NCBI RefSeq assembly: GCF_918797505.1
Contig: NC_092795.1
Span: 31,731,131 to 31,795,130 of the forward strand
DNA length: 64,000 nucleotides
DNA from: Bemisia tabaci
Lineage: Eukaryota > Arthropoda > Insecta > Hemiptera > Aleyrodidae
Direction of reading: 5' to 3'
This document shows positions 35,001 through 42,491 of the stretch, in pieces. Position 1 is the first letter of the stretch, and every line of letters starts with the position of its first letter. The notes under the pieces were generated by a model that searched no databases, was not told where the DNA came from, and saw only the letters and a list, made by a program, of their open reading frames with translations. The translations under genes and the position numbers were made by a program.

Positions 35001-37861
35001 CCTACAATTGCACCTCCATCCTGTTATCCAGGATCCTTAGATTTAAGATGTCCTCAAACGCCGAGACCCACTCCCCCATCGACTAAAACACCTCCATCTT
35101 GTTACCCTGGTTCAAATGATCCAAGATGTCCTCAAACACCGCGGCCAACCTACCCACCACAGCCGTCTCCTCCATCTTGCTACCCTGGCTCAACAGACCC
35201 AAGATGTCCCCAGACACCACGGCCGACGGCTCCACCAACAGTTGCTCCCCCATCATGCTACCCAGGTTCACCAGACCCTCGATGCCCTCAAACCCCACGA
35301 CCCACAGCTCCAACCACGCCAGCACCACCATCATGTTATCCAGGCTCGACAGACCCAAGATGTCCACAAACTCCAAGACCTACATCTCCTCCATCCTGCT
35401 ATCCTGGCTCACCCGACCCGAGATGTCCCCAGACACCACGACCGACGGCTCCACCAACCGTTGCACCTCCATCTTGTTACCCAGGATCACCAGACCCTCG
35501 ATGCCCTCAAACCCCACGACCCACAGCTCCACCGACACCAGCACCTCCATCATGTTATCCAGGCTCAACAGATCCAAGATGTCCGCAAACTCCAAGACCC
35601 ACATCTCCTCCAGTATGCTATCCTGGCTCACCTGACCCTAGGTGTCCCCAAACACCACGACCTACAGTCCCACCCACATCAGCACCTCCATCATGTTATC
35701 CAGGCTCAATAGACCCAAGATGTCCACAAACACCAAAACCCACATCTCCTCCAGTATGCTATCCTGGCTCACCTGACCCTAGGTGTCCCCAAACACCACG
35801 ACCTACAGCCCCACCCACACTAGCACCTCCATCATGTTATCCAGGCTCAACAGACCCAAGATGTCCACAAACACCAAAACCCACATCTCCTCCAGTATGC
35901 TACCCTGGCTCACCTGACCCTAGGTGTCCTCAAACACCACGGCCAACAGCTCCACCCACAATTTCACCTCCATCATGTTATCCTGGTTCACCGGACCCAC
36001 GATGTCCTCAAACACCTAGGCCCACCATCCCGACAACTATTGCACCACCATCTTGCTACCCAGGTTCAACAGACCCTAGATGTCCCCAAACACCACGGCC
36101 AACAGCTCCACCCACAATTTCTCCTCCATCATGTTATCCTGGTTCACCGGACCCAAGATGTCCCAAAACTACAGCACCCACCCCTCAGCCGACATCTCGC
36201 CCCAATTGTTATTCTGGGTCGCCTGATCCAAGATGCCCCCAAACTCCACGACCCACACCTCCAACTGCCTACTTACCTCCTGTTATGACACCGTTTGTTT
36301 GTGTTTGTAACGGAACGACTGCAAGACCAGAAATACCTCCTTTGTGTTACCCAGGCTCTACAGATCCACGGTGTGGCCCACCACCATCAGCAACTTTGCC
36401 CCAACCTAATTTGATCCCTTCCGCCTCTAAATGTTACCCTGGTTCACCTGATCCTGAATGCTCAGTTTATAACACCGGTATCTCATCTAGTCCTGTAGAC
36501 AATACTCCATCAAATTGTTACCCCGGATCACCTGATCCGAGATGTCCAAAACCGAATCGACCACCGAGCAACTTTGTGCCGGCAACTTATTTGCCACCTT
36601 TGTCTTCAAAACCCGTAAACTGCGTTCCAGGCAGTGCGAGTCCAGAATGTAATGAAGTTATAACAGACGATGCCACAGGAAGTAGGCTTCCGAACTGCGG
36701 ACCTGGAAGTCAAGACGCAAGGTGTTTTGGAAACACAGATGAATCCGAGGATGGATCAAATATTTCCCCAGATCTCGTAGGATTTAAGAAAGGAGTTTCT
36801 TCCTCAAACTCCGAACTATCCGATGATGATGATTATCACGGAAAAGACGAAGATCCAAGATATCATGCTTTTCACTCGTGTAAGTATCAGGAACAGATGA
36901 AAGATTCAATTTTTTATCGAACCTCGGCAATAACGCACAGCAGTTTAACTTAAAAATGCATTGATGTTAGGTATTATATTGAAATATTAAATCTCAAACT
37001 ACAGCAAAAATTTTACGAGGTATACTTTCAGAAAAATAAGCGATGACGTAAAGATCGGCTCGTTTTAAAACGTGATGTGCCATGTTTGACTGTTGTTGCC
37101 TAACAAATGTACTGTTCTGAGGAAAAATATGCCGTAAAAATCTTTAGACGTTGCCAAATTTACTGTGATTAGATATAAATTTCAAGGGAGGTCTGTGAAT
37201 ATTTTATTTCGACTATTTCAAAACTTCTACCCGATCAGATTTAAAGTTTCTAAAAATTTCGAGAGAAAATATGCATAGCTTTCCTAATAAAAGACAATTT
37301 ATCGGAGGAAAGGCAACGCTCAAATGTTCTAATGACAGCACAGCAGGTATTCCTCTTGCTTTTCAAAGATCCCCAGACTTCTGAACTCAAATGAAGTACA
37401 GAATATTCGTCGAAATTTAGGTCAGTCTCAGGTGTAGTTCCATGTCCTTTCCCGCAAATTTTTTTCCGAAGGGGCTCAAGATGCTAATTTTTAGTTCATA
37501 ACACGAAGGAAAATTCCATTGAGATTTAATTATTTTGCAAATTCTCAAAATTTTTGCACAAAATCTTCGGATTGGGGCCGTTTCTCTTTCGTAGACTGAC
37601 ATAAAAGTACATTAGCGATTTCTTATTTTATTTTTTCTTCGTTTGATTGTTTGATTAATTCGTTCTTTTTTGTTTCTATTTGCTTTCATAGTTCTATTTG
37701 AACCTCTAAAGCAACGGAGGAGCAAGTACGGACAGCGGCAGGTGCAAGACGTGCTGAATTTGTTGAAGAGGGAAGTAGAGCAAGAGATCGGTGCTGACAA
37801 CGTCCGTGGCCTCGAACAACTTGAGGATGAACTTATTCGAGAACTGAACGGTTCAAGCTAG
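4878..37861 (+). CDS. Giant secreted ZP-domain protein with CYPGSxDPRC tandem repeats (2593 codons, 8 coding exons)
   Basis: Coding exons are 4878-4916, 17293-17597, 25770-25929, 27089-27259, 28200-28378, 29211-29346, 30258-36879 and 37692-37861. Every junction has AG/GT borders, phases match, and the total is 7782 nt, a multiple of three. Residues 1-17 form a signal peptide with a WVPTLVFLAII core. Residues about 79-345 form a ZP domain with cysteines at 82, 114, 135, 144, 149, 179, 214, 259, 283, 327, 332, 336 and 341. Residues 353-2486 are 78 tandem units, mostly CYPGS-x-DPRCP followed by Pro/Thr-rich linkers. An acidic stretch, a KQRR furin-like site (about 2544-2547) and an amphipathic helix end the protein. 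No transmembrane segment is seen. ZP domains polymerise extracellular matrices; in insects they shape apical matrix and cuticle. The cuticle role is inferred. Some Drosophila ZP proteins also have long repeat tails, but I cannot name an orthologue. Confidence 0.88.
5711..5830. repeat. 120-bp foldback
   Basis: GACGTATTTCTGCCGAACAG on the left is mirrored by CCGTTTGGCAGAAACACGTC on the right. ACCTATGTGCAAT and ATTGCACATAG-like words and GAGCCCTG/CAGGGCTC extend the arms. The loop is about 20 bp. Confidence 0.75.
6301..6557. mobile_element. hAT-like MITE, copy 2
   Basis: Left TIR TTCTGCCGTGCTATGGAGGA and right TIR CCTTAGCGCAGCAGTA. Inner words GTTGCCAAATTTCC and GTTGGCAACG are inverted. No clear target duplication. 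Confidence 0.75.
6749..7045 (+). mobile_element. PolyA-tailed retroinsertion with 13-bp target duplication
   Basis: AATTGTGTAATTT flanks both sides (6749-6761 and 7033-7045). The insert ends with AATAAAATAATTG and a poly-A run of about 20, as expected for target-primed reverse transcription. Its short body has no frame and looks like the 3' end of a LINE or another transcript. Confidence 0.8.
7061..7260. mobile_element. CACTGAAAA MITE, copy 1
   Basis: It starts CACTGAAAAAAAAACTCCGG and ends TTTTCAGTG. The arms hold ACGGGCTAT/ATAGCCCGT and CCGAAAGTT/AACTTTCGG around a GC-rich centre. A related copy in opposite orientation is at 16634-16836. Confidence 0.8.
7964..8223. mobile_element. hAT-like MITE, copy 3
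   Basis: Left TIR TACTCTGCCGTGCCACGG and right TIR CCTTAGCACGGCAGTA, with well-preserved inner arms GTTGCCAAATTTCC and GAAATTTGGCAACGCC. About 260 bp. Confidence 0.85.
8766..9014. mobile_element. hAT-like MITE, copy 4 (degenerate)
   Basis: AACGCCGTATGAACCTTCAG and GTTGCCAAATTGC mark the left arm, TTTTTACGGCGTTTTCCTTG the right. Termini are decayed. Confidence 0.55.
9260..9489. mobile_element. TTACACTGAAAA foldback MITE
   Basis: It starts TTACACTGAAAAAAAAAAAG and ends TTTTTTTTCGGTGTAA. Inside, AGTGAAGTTGACTT and AAATCAACTTCACT are inverted, as are GCGAGAACTTACA and GTGAGTTCTCGC. Confidence 0.8.
10433..10615. mobile_element. hAT-like MITE, copy 5 (one end only)
   Basis: CTGCCGCGCTTTGGAAAAAC followed by GAGAGTTGTCAAATTTCCTC gives the left arm. 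The inner body matches copies 3 and 6, but no right TIR is found. Confidence 0.5.
11628..11660. repeat. (CCA)n microsatellite
   Basis: About ten uninterrupted CCA/ACC trinucleotides. Confidence 0.85.
13207..13473. mobile_element. hAT-like MITE, copy 6, with 8-bp target duplication
   Basis: The element is 13215-13465 with TIRs CTGCCGTGCAAAGG and CCTCAGCGCGGCA. GCATTATT flanks it at 13207-13214 and 13466-13473. Eight-base duplications are the hallmark of hAT transposases. Confidence 0.85.
13967..14234. mobile_element. CACGGAG foldback MITE, copy 1
   Basis: It starts CACGGAGAAAAAAACTTCG and ends TTCTCCGTG. The long arms hold GGGACCCGAAGTT and AACTTCGGATCCC, plus ATGGATCTCTGAA-type words. It is nearly a full hairpin. 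Confidence 0.8.
14668..14898. mobile_element. hAT-like MITE, copy 7 (degenerate)
   Basis: The left arm is CATGCTATGATGGAAATATG, the right end ACTAGCACGGCAATG. Inner words match the family loosely. Confidence 0.5.
14926..15283. mobile_element. CCCAAGTAGCA-type foldback element, TCGCGAT version
   Basis: The left end is TCCAAGTAGCA and the right end TGCTATTAGGG. The interior is made of dispersed AATCGC, TCGCGAT and CGATAAAATCGC words in both orientations. It is similar in length and termini to 27326-27689 and in body to 40635-40940. Confidence 0.6.
16634..16836. mobile_element. CACTGAAAA MITE, copy 2
   Basis: It ends GTTTTTTTTTGGTCAGTG. The arms hold TACGGCTTCCACGGCCGG, identical in reverse to copy 1 at 7061-7260, and GCCCGTAAG. 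Confidence 0.75.
16958..17221. mobile_element. CACTGGAAA hairpin MITE with 38-bp poly-A, next to ZP exon 2
   Basis: It starts CACTG followed by 38 A and ends in poly-T and CCAGTG. The long arms contain TCTAGAGTCCAGACTC and GAGTCTGGACTCTAGA, and TAAGCTTAAATC with its inverse. It ends 71 bp before exon 2 (17293). A second copy lies at 21933-22157. Confidence 0.85.
17293..17597 (+). CDS. ZP-repeat gene exon 2: start of ZP domain
   Basis: The acceptor is TTTGTTTCAG and the donor AG|GTAATT. The exon encodes residues 14-115. It holds a pre-ZP segment followed by the classic ZP opening LQVNCEKDS and the stretch FVTIEFEEPFDGVVYSKG, typical of the first conserved block of insect ZP domains. It is markedly GC-richer than the surrounding introns, and it ends in phase 2. 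Confidence 0.88.
17633..18056. mobile_element. Foldback element with GGCCTTGTCTCCACGGG ends
   Basis: The left end GGCCTTGTCTCCACGGG is mirrored by CCCGTGGAGACAAGGCC. Several copies of GGGAAAAATCCCA, itself a short dyad, lie inside. Confidence 0.8.
18130..18280. repeat. About 28-bp minisatellite
   Basis: CCGGAAAAATTNTCGA-type units begin at 18154, 18183, 18210, 18238 and 18266, a period of 27-29 bp, with a divergent first unit at 18132. Confidence 0.75.
19031..19433. mobile_element. Foldback element with TCCCTAAATTACGTAACGCT ends
   Basis: The left end is CCATCCCTAAATTACGTAAC and the right end GTTACGTGATTTAGGGACAG. The TIRs are about 25-30 bp. The interior is CCCC-rich and non-coding. Confidence 0.75.
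20188..20551. mobile_element. CACGGAG foldback MITE, copy 2 (364 bp hairpin)
   Basis: TACACGAAG opens it and CTCCGTGTA closes it. Arms of about 150 bp are near-complementary, with GTGGGACCCGAAGTTTAGGT against ACCTAAACTTCGGGTCCCAC. The centre has repeated CATCCGAAATACTTCGGTT-like words. Confidence 0.85.
21209..21441. mobile_element. TIR element with AACAGAAAGGAACCAAGCCA ends
   Basis: The left arm AACAGAAAGGAACCAAGCCA is the inverse of the right arm TGGCTTGGTTCCTTTCTGTT. The similarity continues through AGCTATTGCCAAA for about 55 bp. The body is A/T-rich with no frame. Confidence 0.85.
21933..22157. mobile_element. CACTGGAAA hairpin MITE, copy 2
   Basis: CACTGGAAAAAAACACATTG at the left is mirrored by TTTTTTTCCAGTG at the right. 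It is homologous to 16958-17221, including GTCCAGACTCTTGAAA and its inverse. Confidence 0.85.
22771..22994. mobile_element. hAT-like MITE, copy 8 (degenerate)
   Basis: The left end TGTCATGCTATGGAAGAACA and right end CCTTACTACGGCAGTA enclose GTTGCCAAATCTCC and TTCGGCAAC. Confidence 0.65.
25770..25929 (+). CDS. ZP-repeat gene exon 3
   Basis: The acceptor is CTTCAATAG and the donor CAG|GTCAGT. The exon encodes residues 115-168. It begins RFVLPGSGQT and contains VKECGTKPS and ENTLIVQTDDEVQ, the ZP-N segment in which insect ZP proteins carry an invariant CGT. A hAT-type element starts 29 bp after the exon ends. Confidence 0.9.
25950..26779. mobile_element. 814-bp non-autonomous hAT element with 8-bp target duplication
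   Basis: The element is 25958-26771. It starts CAGGGCCGGAATTA and ends AATCCGGCCCTG. AATATGAC flanks it on both sides (25950-25957 and 26772-26779). CAGGGCCGG ends with an 8-bp duplication are typical of hAT. Two GC-rich CTGTGTTTGGCGC modules lie inside (about 26298-26435). Confidence 0.88.
26298..26435 (+). repeat. GC-rich module, two direct copies
   Basis: CGCACTGTGTTTGGCGCAAT, GCGTGAAGTACTCC and CTTGTAGGCGC occur twice about 80 bp apart. The module recurs at 1085-1184, 42295-42435 and 53024-53170. Confidence 0.75.
27089..27259 (+). CDS. ZP-repeat gene exon 4
   Basis: The acceptor is TTTTACCAG and the donor GTGAGT. Exactly 57 codons in phase 0 encode residues 169-225. It starts EAWDLARRISCPR and ends DCWMDIQRGEYPN, the linker between ZP-N and ZP-C and the start of ZP-C. 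Confidence 0.9.
27326..27689. mobile_element. CCCAAGTAGCA foldback element, TTGCAAC version
   Basis: The perfect 11-bp termini CCCAAGTAGCA and TGCTACTTGGG enclose a body rich in AAGTTGCAAC/GTTGCAACTT dyads. It lies in intron 4 of the ZP-repeat gene, 66 bp after exon 4. Confidence 0.8.
28200..28378 (+). CDS. ZP-repeat gene exon 5
   Basis: The acceptor is TTTCGACAG and the donor GTAAGA. It encodes residues 226-285 in the ZP-C half: GETLSVLIYIKD, then VRDCWAYDSEDY and LTDAQGCP. The pairing of VRDCWA with a later GCP is diagnostic of ZP-C. The exon ends in phase 2. Confidence 0.92.
28379..30257 (+). other. Introns 5 and 6 of the ZP-repeat gene
   Basis: These are two AT-rich introns of 0.83 and 0.91 kb flanking exon 6 (29211-29346). 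No other gene or clear repeat is seen. Confidence 0.6.
29211..29346 (+). CDS. ZP-repeat gene exon 6
   Basis: The acceptor is ACTTTTTTAG and the donor GAG|GTATTT. It encodes residues 285-330, with the ZP-C motif TAFKFPDRQQVFLTCNIE. The cysteine of this motif and the following CEGACNQPIC in exon 7 close the ZP fold. Confidence 0.92.
30258..36879 (+). CDS. ZP-repeat gene exon 7: end of ZP domain and 78-unit CYPGSxDPRC array
   Basis: This is a single 6622-bp open exon. It starts LCEGACNQPIC, the last ZP cysteines, and then runs through tandem units of 21-46 residues. My count by eye is 76 units beginning CY plus two degenerate units (CVPGSASPEC and CGPGSQDARC). Each has C-x8-C spacing with the consensus CYPGS[P/T/A/S]DPRCPQTPRPT. 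Linkers are Pro/Thr/Ser-rich and suit O-glycosylation or polyproline helix. YLPP appears in four linkers. The exon ends at the strong donor CGT|GTAAGT. Without splicing, the frame would stop at 36953. Confidence 0.92.
30353..36750 (+). repeat. Coding tandem repeat array (CYPGSxDPRC units)
   Basis: These are in-frame minisatellite-like units of about 63-140 bp. The 3' half of the array has unit pairs of 26+21 residues (a 141-bp period) and, near 34056-34290, three almost identical 78-bp units ending SFPTPAPPN. All units stay in frame over 6.4 kb, which argues for selection on the protein. Confidence 0.92.
30846..32549 (+). repeat. 426-bp higher-order repeat, four periods
   Basis: The unit type CYPGALDPRCPQTPKP recurs with its TGT at 30846, 31272, 31698, 32124 and 32550, a spacing of exactly 426 bp each time. 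Each period contains five units of 23, 27, 33, 23 and 36 residues in the same order. The pattern breaks after 32550, where units are missing. Confidence 0.9.
37111..37349. mobile_element. hAT-like MITE, copy 9 (degenerate), in the last ZP intron
   Basis: AAAATATGCCGTAAAAATC and ACGTTGCCAAATTTAC on the left face GGCAACGCTCAAATG and GACAGCACAGCAGG on the right. Confidence 0.5.
37692..37861 (+). CDS. ZP-repeat gene last exon: furin-like site and helical tail
   Basis: The acceptor is TGCTTTCATAG. The phase-1 join gives FLFEPLKQRRSKYGQRQ and then a charged helix rich in Leu, Glu and Arg, ending ELNGSS and a TAG stop. KQRR|S fits the proprotein-convertase consensus. No hydrophobic anchor follows, so the product should be fully secreted or released. 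The best downstream AATAAA I see is at 39132-39137, which would mean a long 3' UTR. Confidence 0.85.
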
Positions 37862-40634
37862 CTTCGAAATTAAAAAAAAAAATCGTTTGACGTTAATCAA
37901 ATTTTTTGACTGAATTTTAACCTGCTATGGGCTCTTGTGTAAAACCCTCCATCTTATCGGTTTGTTTTAGAACTGAAATTTGGAGATTGATGCCTATCGA
38001 TGCGCGGTGGAACTATCAAAAAGCAAGTCCCAATCTCTCAAGTTTCAAATTTTCTGTCATAATTTATTTTTATGACGAAAAGTCGGCCATCATTTCATTT
38101 AAACCTTTTTTATTGTTTTAATTTTTTAGGTTCTTTCTGATTCTTGCCTCTGAATGATGCGCAGAGAGTTTTCTAGGATTATTTCAGTTTGTTCCTATCT
38201 TTGAAAAACAAAGTAGGGGCTAACATTTTGAAGCACTGAGAATGAATGCAGGATCAATTTTTATAGTTCCACCGCTTTAAAACAACACTGCTCTCAAACA
38301 ATGCCAAGCAAATAATAATCACATTGTTAAGTTGGTAACTTCAGGAAGTCAAATGTATCAAGTCTTGTGATTGATAGGTTCATATATATCTTGGTGAACT
38401 GCAACACAACAAATTATAAATACCTTTCTGCCCGTCCGGCTCATTCAAATTTCTGATGGTCTGTGCTAAAATAATTTAAATGCGCCCCTAGCTAAGCAAT
38501 AATGATTCCTCGTTCAATACGAGTGTGTCTGTCGTTGCTCAATTATTGCAGAGAAGATATAACTGGCTAAAAACGTAGAATTTACCTATGAATAATATCC
38601 TCTACCCATTCTTCTGAATGTAGCACAAAAAAAATATTACTGTCTTTTCATTCCTTTGTCAATTTATGTTATTTGTACGTCGTATATGTTTTATTATCTG
38701 TGATGAGGAAATTATTTAACGCTTCATGGTTTAGCTGTGAACGAATTATTTATTAGATATTCCTTTGGTGAGGAATTATGTGCCTCCAGTTTTTTGCAAA
38801 AGCCGCTGTGATCGGTGATTTGTGGTACCTAGTCGCTTTTTCTTTTAAATATGACCATGTCATGGGTGGGCACTTAAGCAGCTTATAAACGGCTCAGTTA
38901 TAGGAGAAAAATTCGCAATGTTCGTTGGAATGTCTCAGATAAGGATTGGATTTTCATATGAAAACGGCAACTAAATAATCACGCGGTATAATTAATTCAA
39001 ATTTTAATTGTACTTTTAGTATAATTTTATCTCCTTCCTCCAGTCAATCGTCCCTGTAAGTAAACCCTCAAAGCAATTGTTCATAAAAAATATTCATGCA
39101 TTGAGTGTGATGAGTTAGCAACCATCGACAAAATAAAAATTCCGATTCATTTTGTCATAACATTCAGATTCACACTTTATAATCGATCTTTTGACGTTTT
39201 GATCTTTTTCGGTCTCTTTGAGTGACTTCAAAAGTTATGGATAGCTTAAAATTATTACTATATCTTTAAATTTTCAGTCTTTAAGTTCTGCGTCGAATGT
39301 ATATGCACAACTAAATCTTCCAGTCTTCCTTTGGAAGAACTTTTGAAATATATTCACCAACTTGCGAAATGATATAGCAACACAATGTAAATAGCGCCGT
39401 CACGCTGGAAATTAGGAAACAATCACTGTAAACGCGGCCTGTCTGTGTCGCCTTCAATCACGGAGGATGCAAACCAACATACGTGCCTTCTTCATCGTAT
39501 GCCGTCATTTCAATCCGAGCTCACAATTCCACAGTTGGCGGGGCGCGCAAGCGTGTAACTGCAGTGCCAACAATTTTTTGACTTTGAGTAAAACATGAAT
39601 GCTATGCCGATCATCTGCACCGATTACTTGTCTTTGTATGTAGGTACCATTTTTAAAAATATTAATCCACAATGAAGTAAAATAATAAGCCTGACGAGTC
39701 GGTGCGTATTACTTAATAAAATATTGAAGTTTTTAAGTTTACTTTTAAGATCACAACGTTCTCCTTTTTATAAAAAAAAAATTACTTAAATGTTTGTGAA
39801 AGCGTTAATAATATTTGATGAATCATTCTTAACCGAGGATATTATGAAGTTACCGAGTAAAGAACAGTAGGTTACCAGCGTTACCCCATTTAGTGTCTCT
39901 TACGGATTCTCCGATTTTCTCATCCGATAATAATTTAAAATAGTGCCATAAATATTGAGAAAATGATGCAAATGAATCGTAGTGCGGCACTAAAAACCGC
40001 GATTTAGAGCCTTCCATGTGCTGCATTGTAACGCACGGTTGGAGCAGTATCACTTGCATACTAAATTAAAGCTAGCTCCCGCGCAATAGAACGTCCAGAT
40101 AAGCGCAAACTTTGTATCGTATTTTCCGAAGGCAAATACCTACTTTTCAGATTTACCGCTTGCATGTTAGTTACCAATCTTCTCTGGCCACCCTGCTATT
40201 TTGCATGGATTTTCCTGTGCCTAGGTACCTAGCTATACCTAACTGTGAAGCAGGAACAAAAACTACCGATGTGCAAACGAAAGGATAATAAGATTACAGA
40301 TCCGAGATCTGCTCCTAAGAATTATACCAAGTGCGTGTACCTACTCTGTACACTCATAGTATTAAATTATCGTGAAAATTTAAGGGGCTTTTAAACATTG
40401 CTCCATCGTGTAAGTATTTTAGCATCTAAAATTTACAATTTCTTGTACCTCTGAGCCCTGTGAATTTTCTCTCAAATCAAAAATATACGTAACTTGTTCT
40501 CTTTTCATTTCAAAAAGGCCTTCAAGTTTCATTACCTATTCCTTTACCACTGCATGATTTTATTTTTCGTTTTAGTCATTTTTTTGTCATCGTCGAGTGA
40601 ATTTTGACCGTACACCGAGACAAAATCTACACAG

Positions 40635-40940
40635 CCCAAGTAGCATTTTTCAACGGAACAATCGCGATTTGTTGTGATTTCGTCGGCGATAAAATCGCTA
40701 AGATCATCAACATCTGAGCGATTATCCTCGTTCTTGTTGAAATAAAATCGCGATATTATCGCAACAAAAATCGCGATATATACGGTAATTAAATCTCGAT
40801 TTTATCGACGAAAATTGATCGCGATTTTATTGAACGAAAAATTGCGATGCATAGCGATTTAATCGCCATAAATCGCAATTTTTTTATTCGATAATATTGC
40901 GATAAATTGCCCCCGATATAACCGCGATAATCAACCAATA
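40635..40940. repeat. CCCAAGTAGCA-type element, TCGCGAT version, left end only
   Basis: CCCAAGTAGCATTTTTCAAC opens it. AAATCGCTAAGATCATCAA and repeated TCGCGAT words match 14926-15283. No closing TGCTACTTGGG is found. Confidence 0.55.
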
Positions 40941-41417
40941 AATTCCACATTCCACAAATTCGGTAAAAAAAACAGATTTTCAAATTTTGGTGGAAAACTT
41001 TTGTAAGTCCTGAGATTCCTCCAGGAGATTCCATCAGGCTGCTGATGGTTCAGCTCATTTTTGTGCCAAAAGGGAACATAGCACGATACTAGAACTCGGT
41101 AGTTTCGTCGAGACCAAAAATATAATAGATTGGATATGAAACAGCTATTTCTCGAAACTAAGCTCGGGACCGGAAACTTCAAATCACCTGAAGACTCCAG
41201 TGTGCTACCCTTCCCCTTCCTTAATCAATGGTCTGTTATAAATGACTCAATTTTGAGCAAGGGAAATTCGTTGACCAATTAGAAAGCGGCGCACTTTTTC
41301 GGTACTTAAAGAATAAAGGATTGAGATGGCAATAATTTTCCTACATAGGTACTATCTCATTCGAGAGCTACGACTGACGAGTCCCGTGCATTTCTAAAGG
41401 AGTAGAAAAAGTAGGAG

Positions 41418-41477
41418 CGCCTTCAATTTTTGAATAGTCAACACGCACGTTCGTAGAACACGAATAGTTGCATCAAA
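41418..41477 (-). repeat. Short dispersed repeat, copy c
   Basis: Read on the minus strand it contains GATGCAACTATTCG and TTGAAGGCGCTCC, as in copies a (1236) and b (3283). Confidence 0.45.
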
Positions 41478-42007
41478 GCGCCGCAATTAACTCACATCAG
41501 TCTAGCTGTTGTGACATTGGTCGGTTAGAGTATATATTGCATTTAAAATTACGACCGGCTCCCTTGGCTTACTTTTCAAACCATTGACCGACCAGTTCCA
41601 TAAACTGGCTAGCCATTTCACGCACTGGGCAAGAACATCGGTCATTTCGCGGACTTGGCAACGGGGGTGCCCAGTCCGCGTACGGGGTAAAAATGTTCAA
41701 TCCTTGGACTGGGCAATTTTGCCAACGCGTGTAACACGCACACTTAAAAACCGAGCAATTTATAAACATTTTCCTGAACAGAATTCTTGCTAATAGCCGT
41801 GTTTTACAAATATACCTATTACAGTTTTTTACCACATGATTATTATTCCACCGAAGGTAGTTCCTACGCATTTCCTACAGAAAAAAAACTTACCTACTGA
41901 GGAGATGCAAATAATGCATTCCTAAAAAAATCACGATTTCACAGGTATCGACTATTTTGAAAACAACTTTGCCTTCTTTTCAAATTTTATTTTCTCAATG
42001 AAGAATC

Positions 42008-42491
42008 ATATATCGACGGTGTAAGTCGGCAATCACATAACTCGTTTGCGGTGTCTGAAAATCTCCGCCTCTATGTTAATTTTTCAAAGGTGAACAAATT
42101 GACACCATTCCTTGAAGTTTATGCAGAATTTTCTTCGCACAGAGAAGAAAAATCACGGCAGTTTTAAAGAATTGCCGTTGAGTAGTTTTCCGTTTAAAAA
42201 ATCAAGGATGACAGGAAGTCTGCGACGTCGTGTCGCAAACCGAGTTATGTGGTTGCCGACTTACACCGTCGATATACGTTTCGCGCATAGACCAGTGACC
42301 GCACTGTGTTTAGTGCAATGCGTGAAGTATTCATGCAGTCTTGTAGGCGCCAATGTGCCCTGCGCGTCGGCCGACGACCGCACCGTGTTTGGTGCGATGC
42401 ATGAAGTATTCCTGCAGTCTCGTAGGCGCCAATGCGCGTCGCAAACCGAGTTATGTGATTGCCGAGTGCCGACCTACACCGCCGATGTACA
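42008..42491. mobile_element. TIR element with GACGGTGTAAGTCGGCAATC ends plus duplicated right end
   Basis: GACGGTGTAAGTCGGCAATC (from 42015) is mirrored by GGTTGCCGACTTACACCGTC (to 42271). Two GC-rich modules follow (about 42295-42435). Then a second, less exact right end reads CCGAGTTATGTGATTGCCGA and CCTACACCGCC (to about 42491). A fragment of the body recurs near 57180-57235. Confidence 0.65.
42295..42435 (+). repeat. GC-rich module, two direct copies
   Basis: CGCACTGTGTTTAGTGCAATG, GCGTGAAGTATTC and CAGTCTTGTAGGCGCCAATG appear twice, about 75 bp apart, between two ends of a TIR element. Confidence 0.75.

Larger units (their letters stand above)
37862..42007. other. Intergenic region between the ZP-repeat gene and HPS5
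   Basis: The start probably holds the ZP gene's 3' UTR (AATAAA at 39132). A one-ended TCGCGAT repeat is at 40635-40940, and the short dispersed repeat is at 41418-41477. No further gene is supported. Confidence 0.5.

Noticed and set aside
31874..36288. Long open frames in the other reading frames and on the minus strand of the repeat exon (up to about 200 codons)
   Set aside because: The CCX/ACX-rich repeat DNA is poor in stops in every frame. Only the CYPGS frame is continuous over 6.6 kb and joins the ZP exons in phase.
30353..36750. CRISPR-like array
   Set aside because: The repeats are coding, variable in length, without unique spacers, and lie in a eukaryotic exon.
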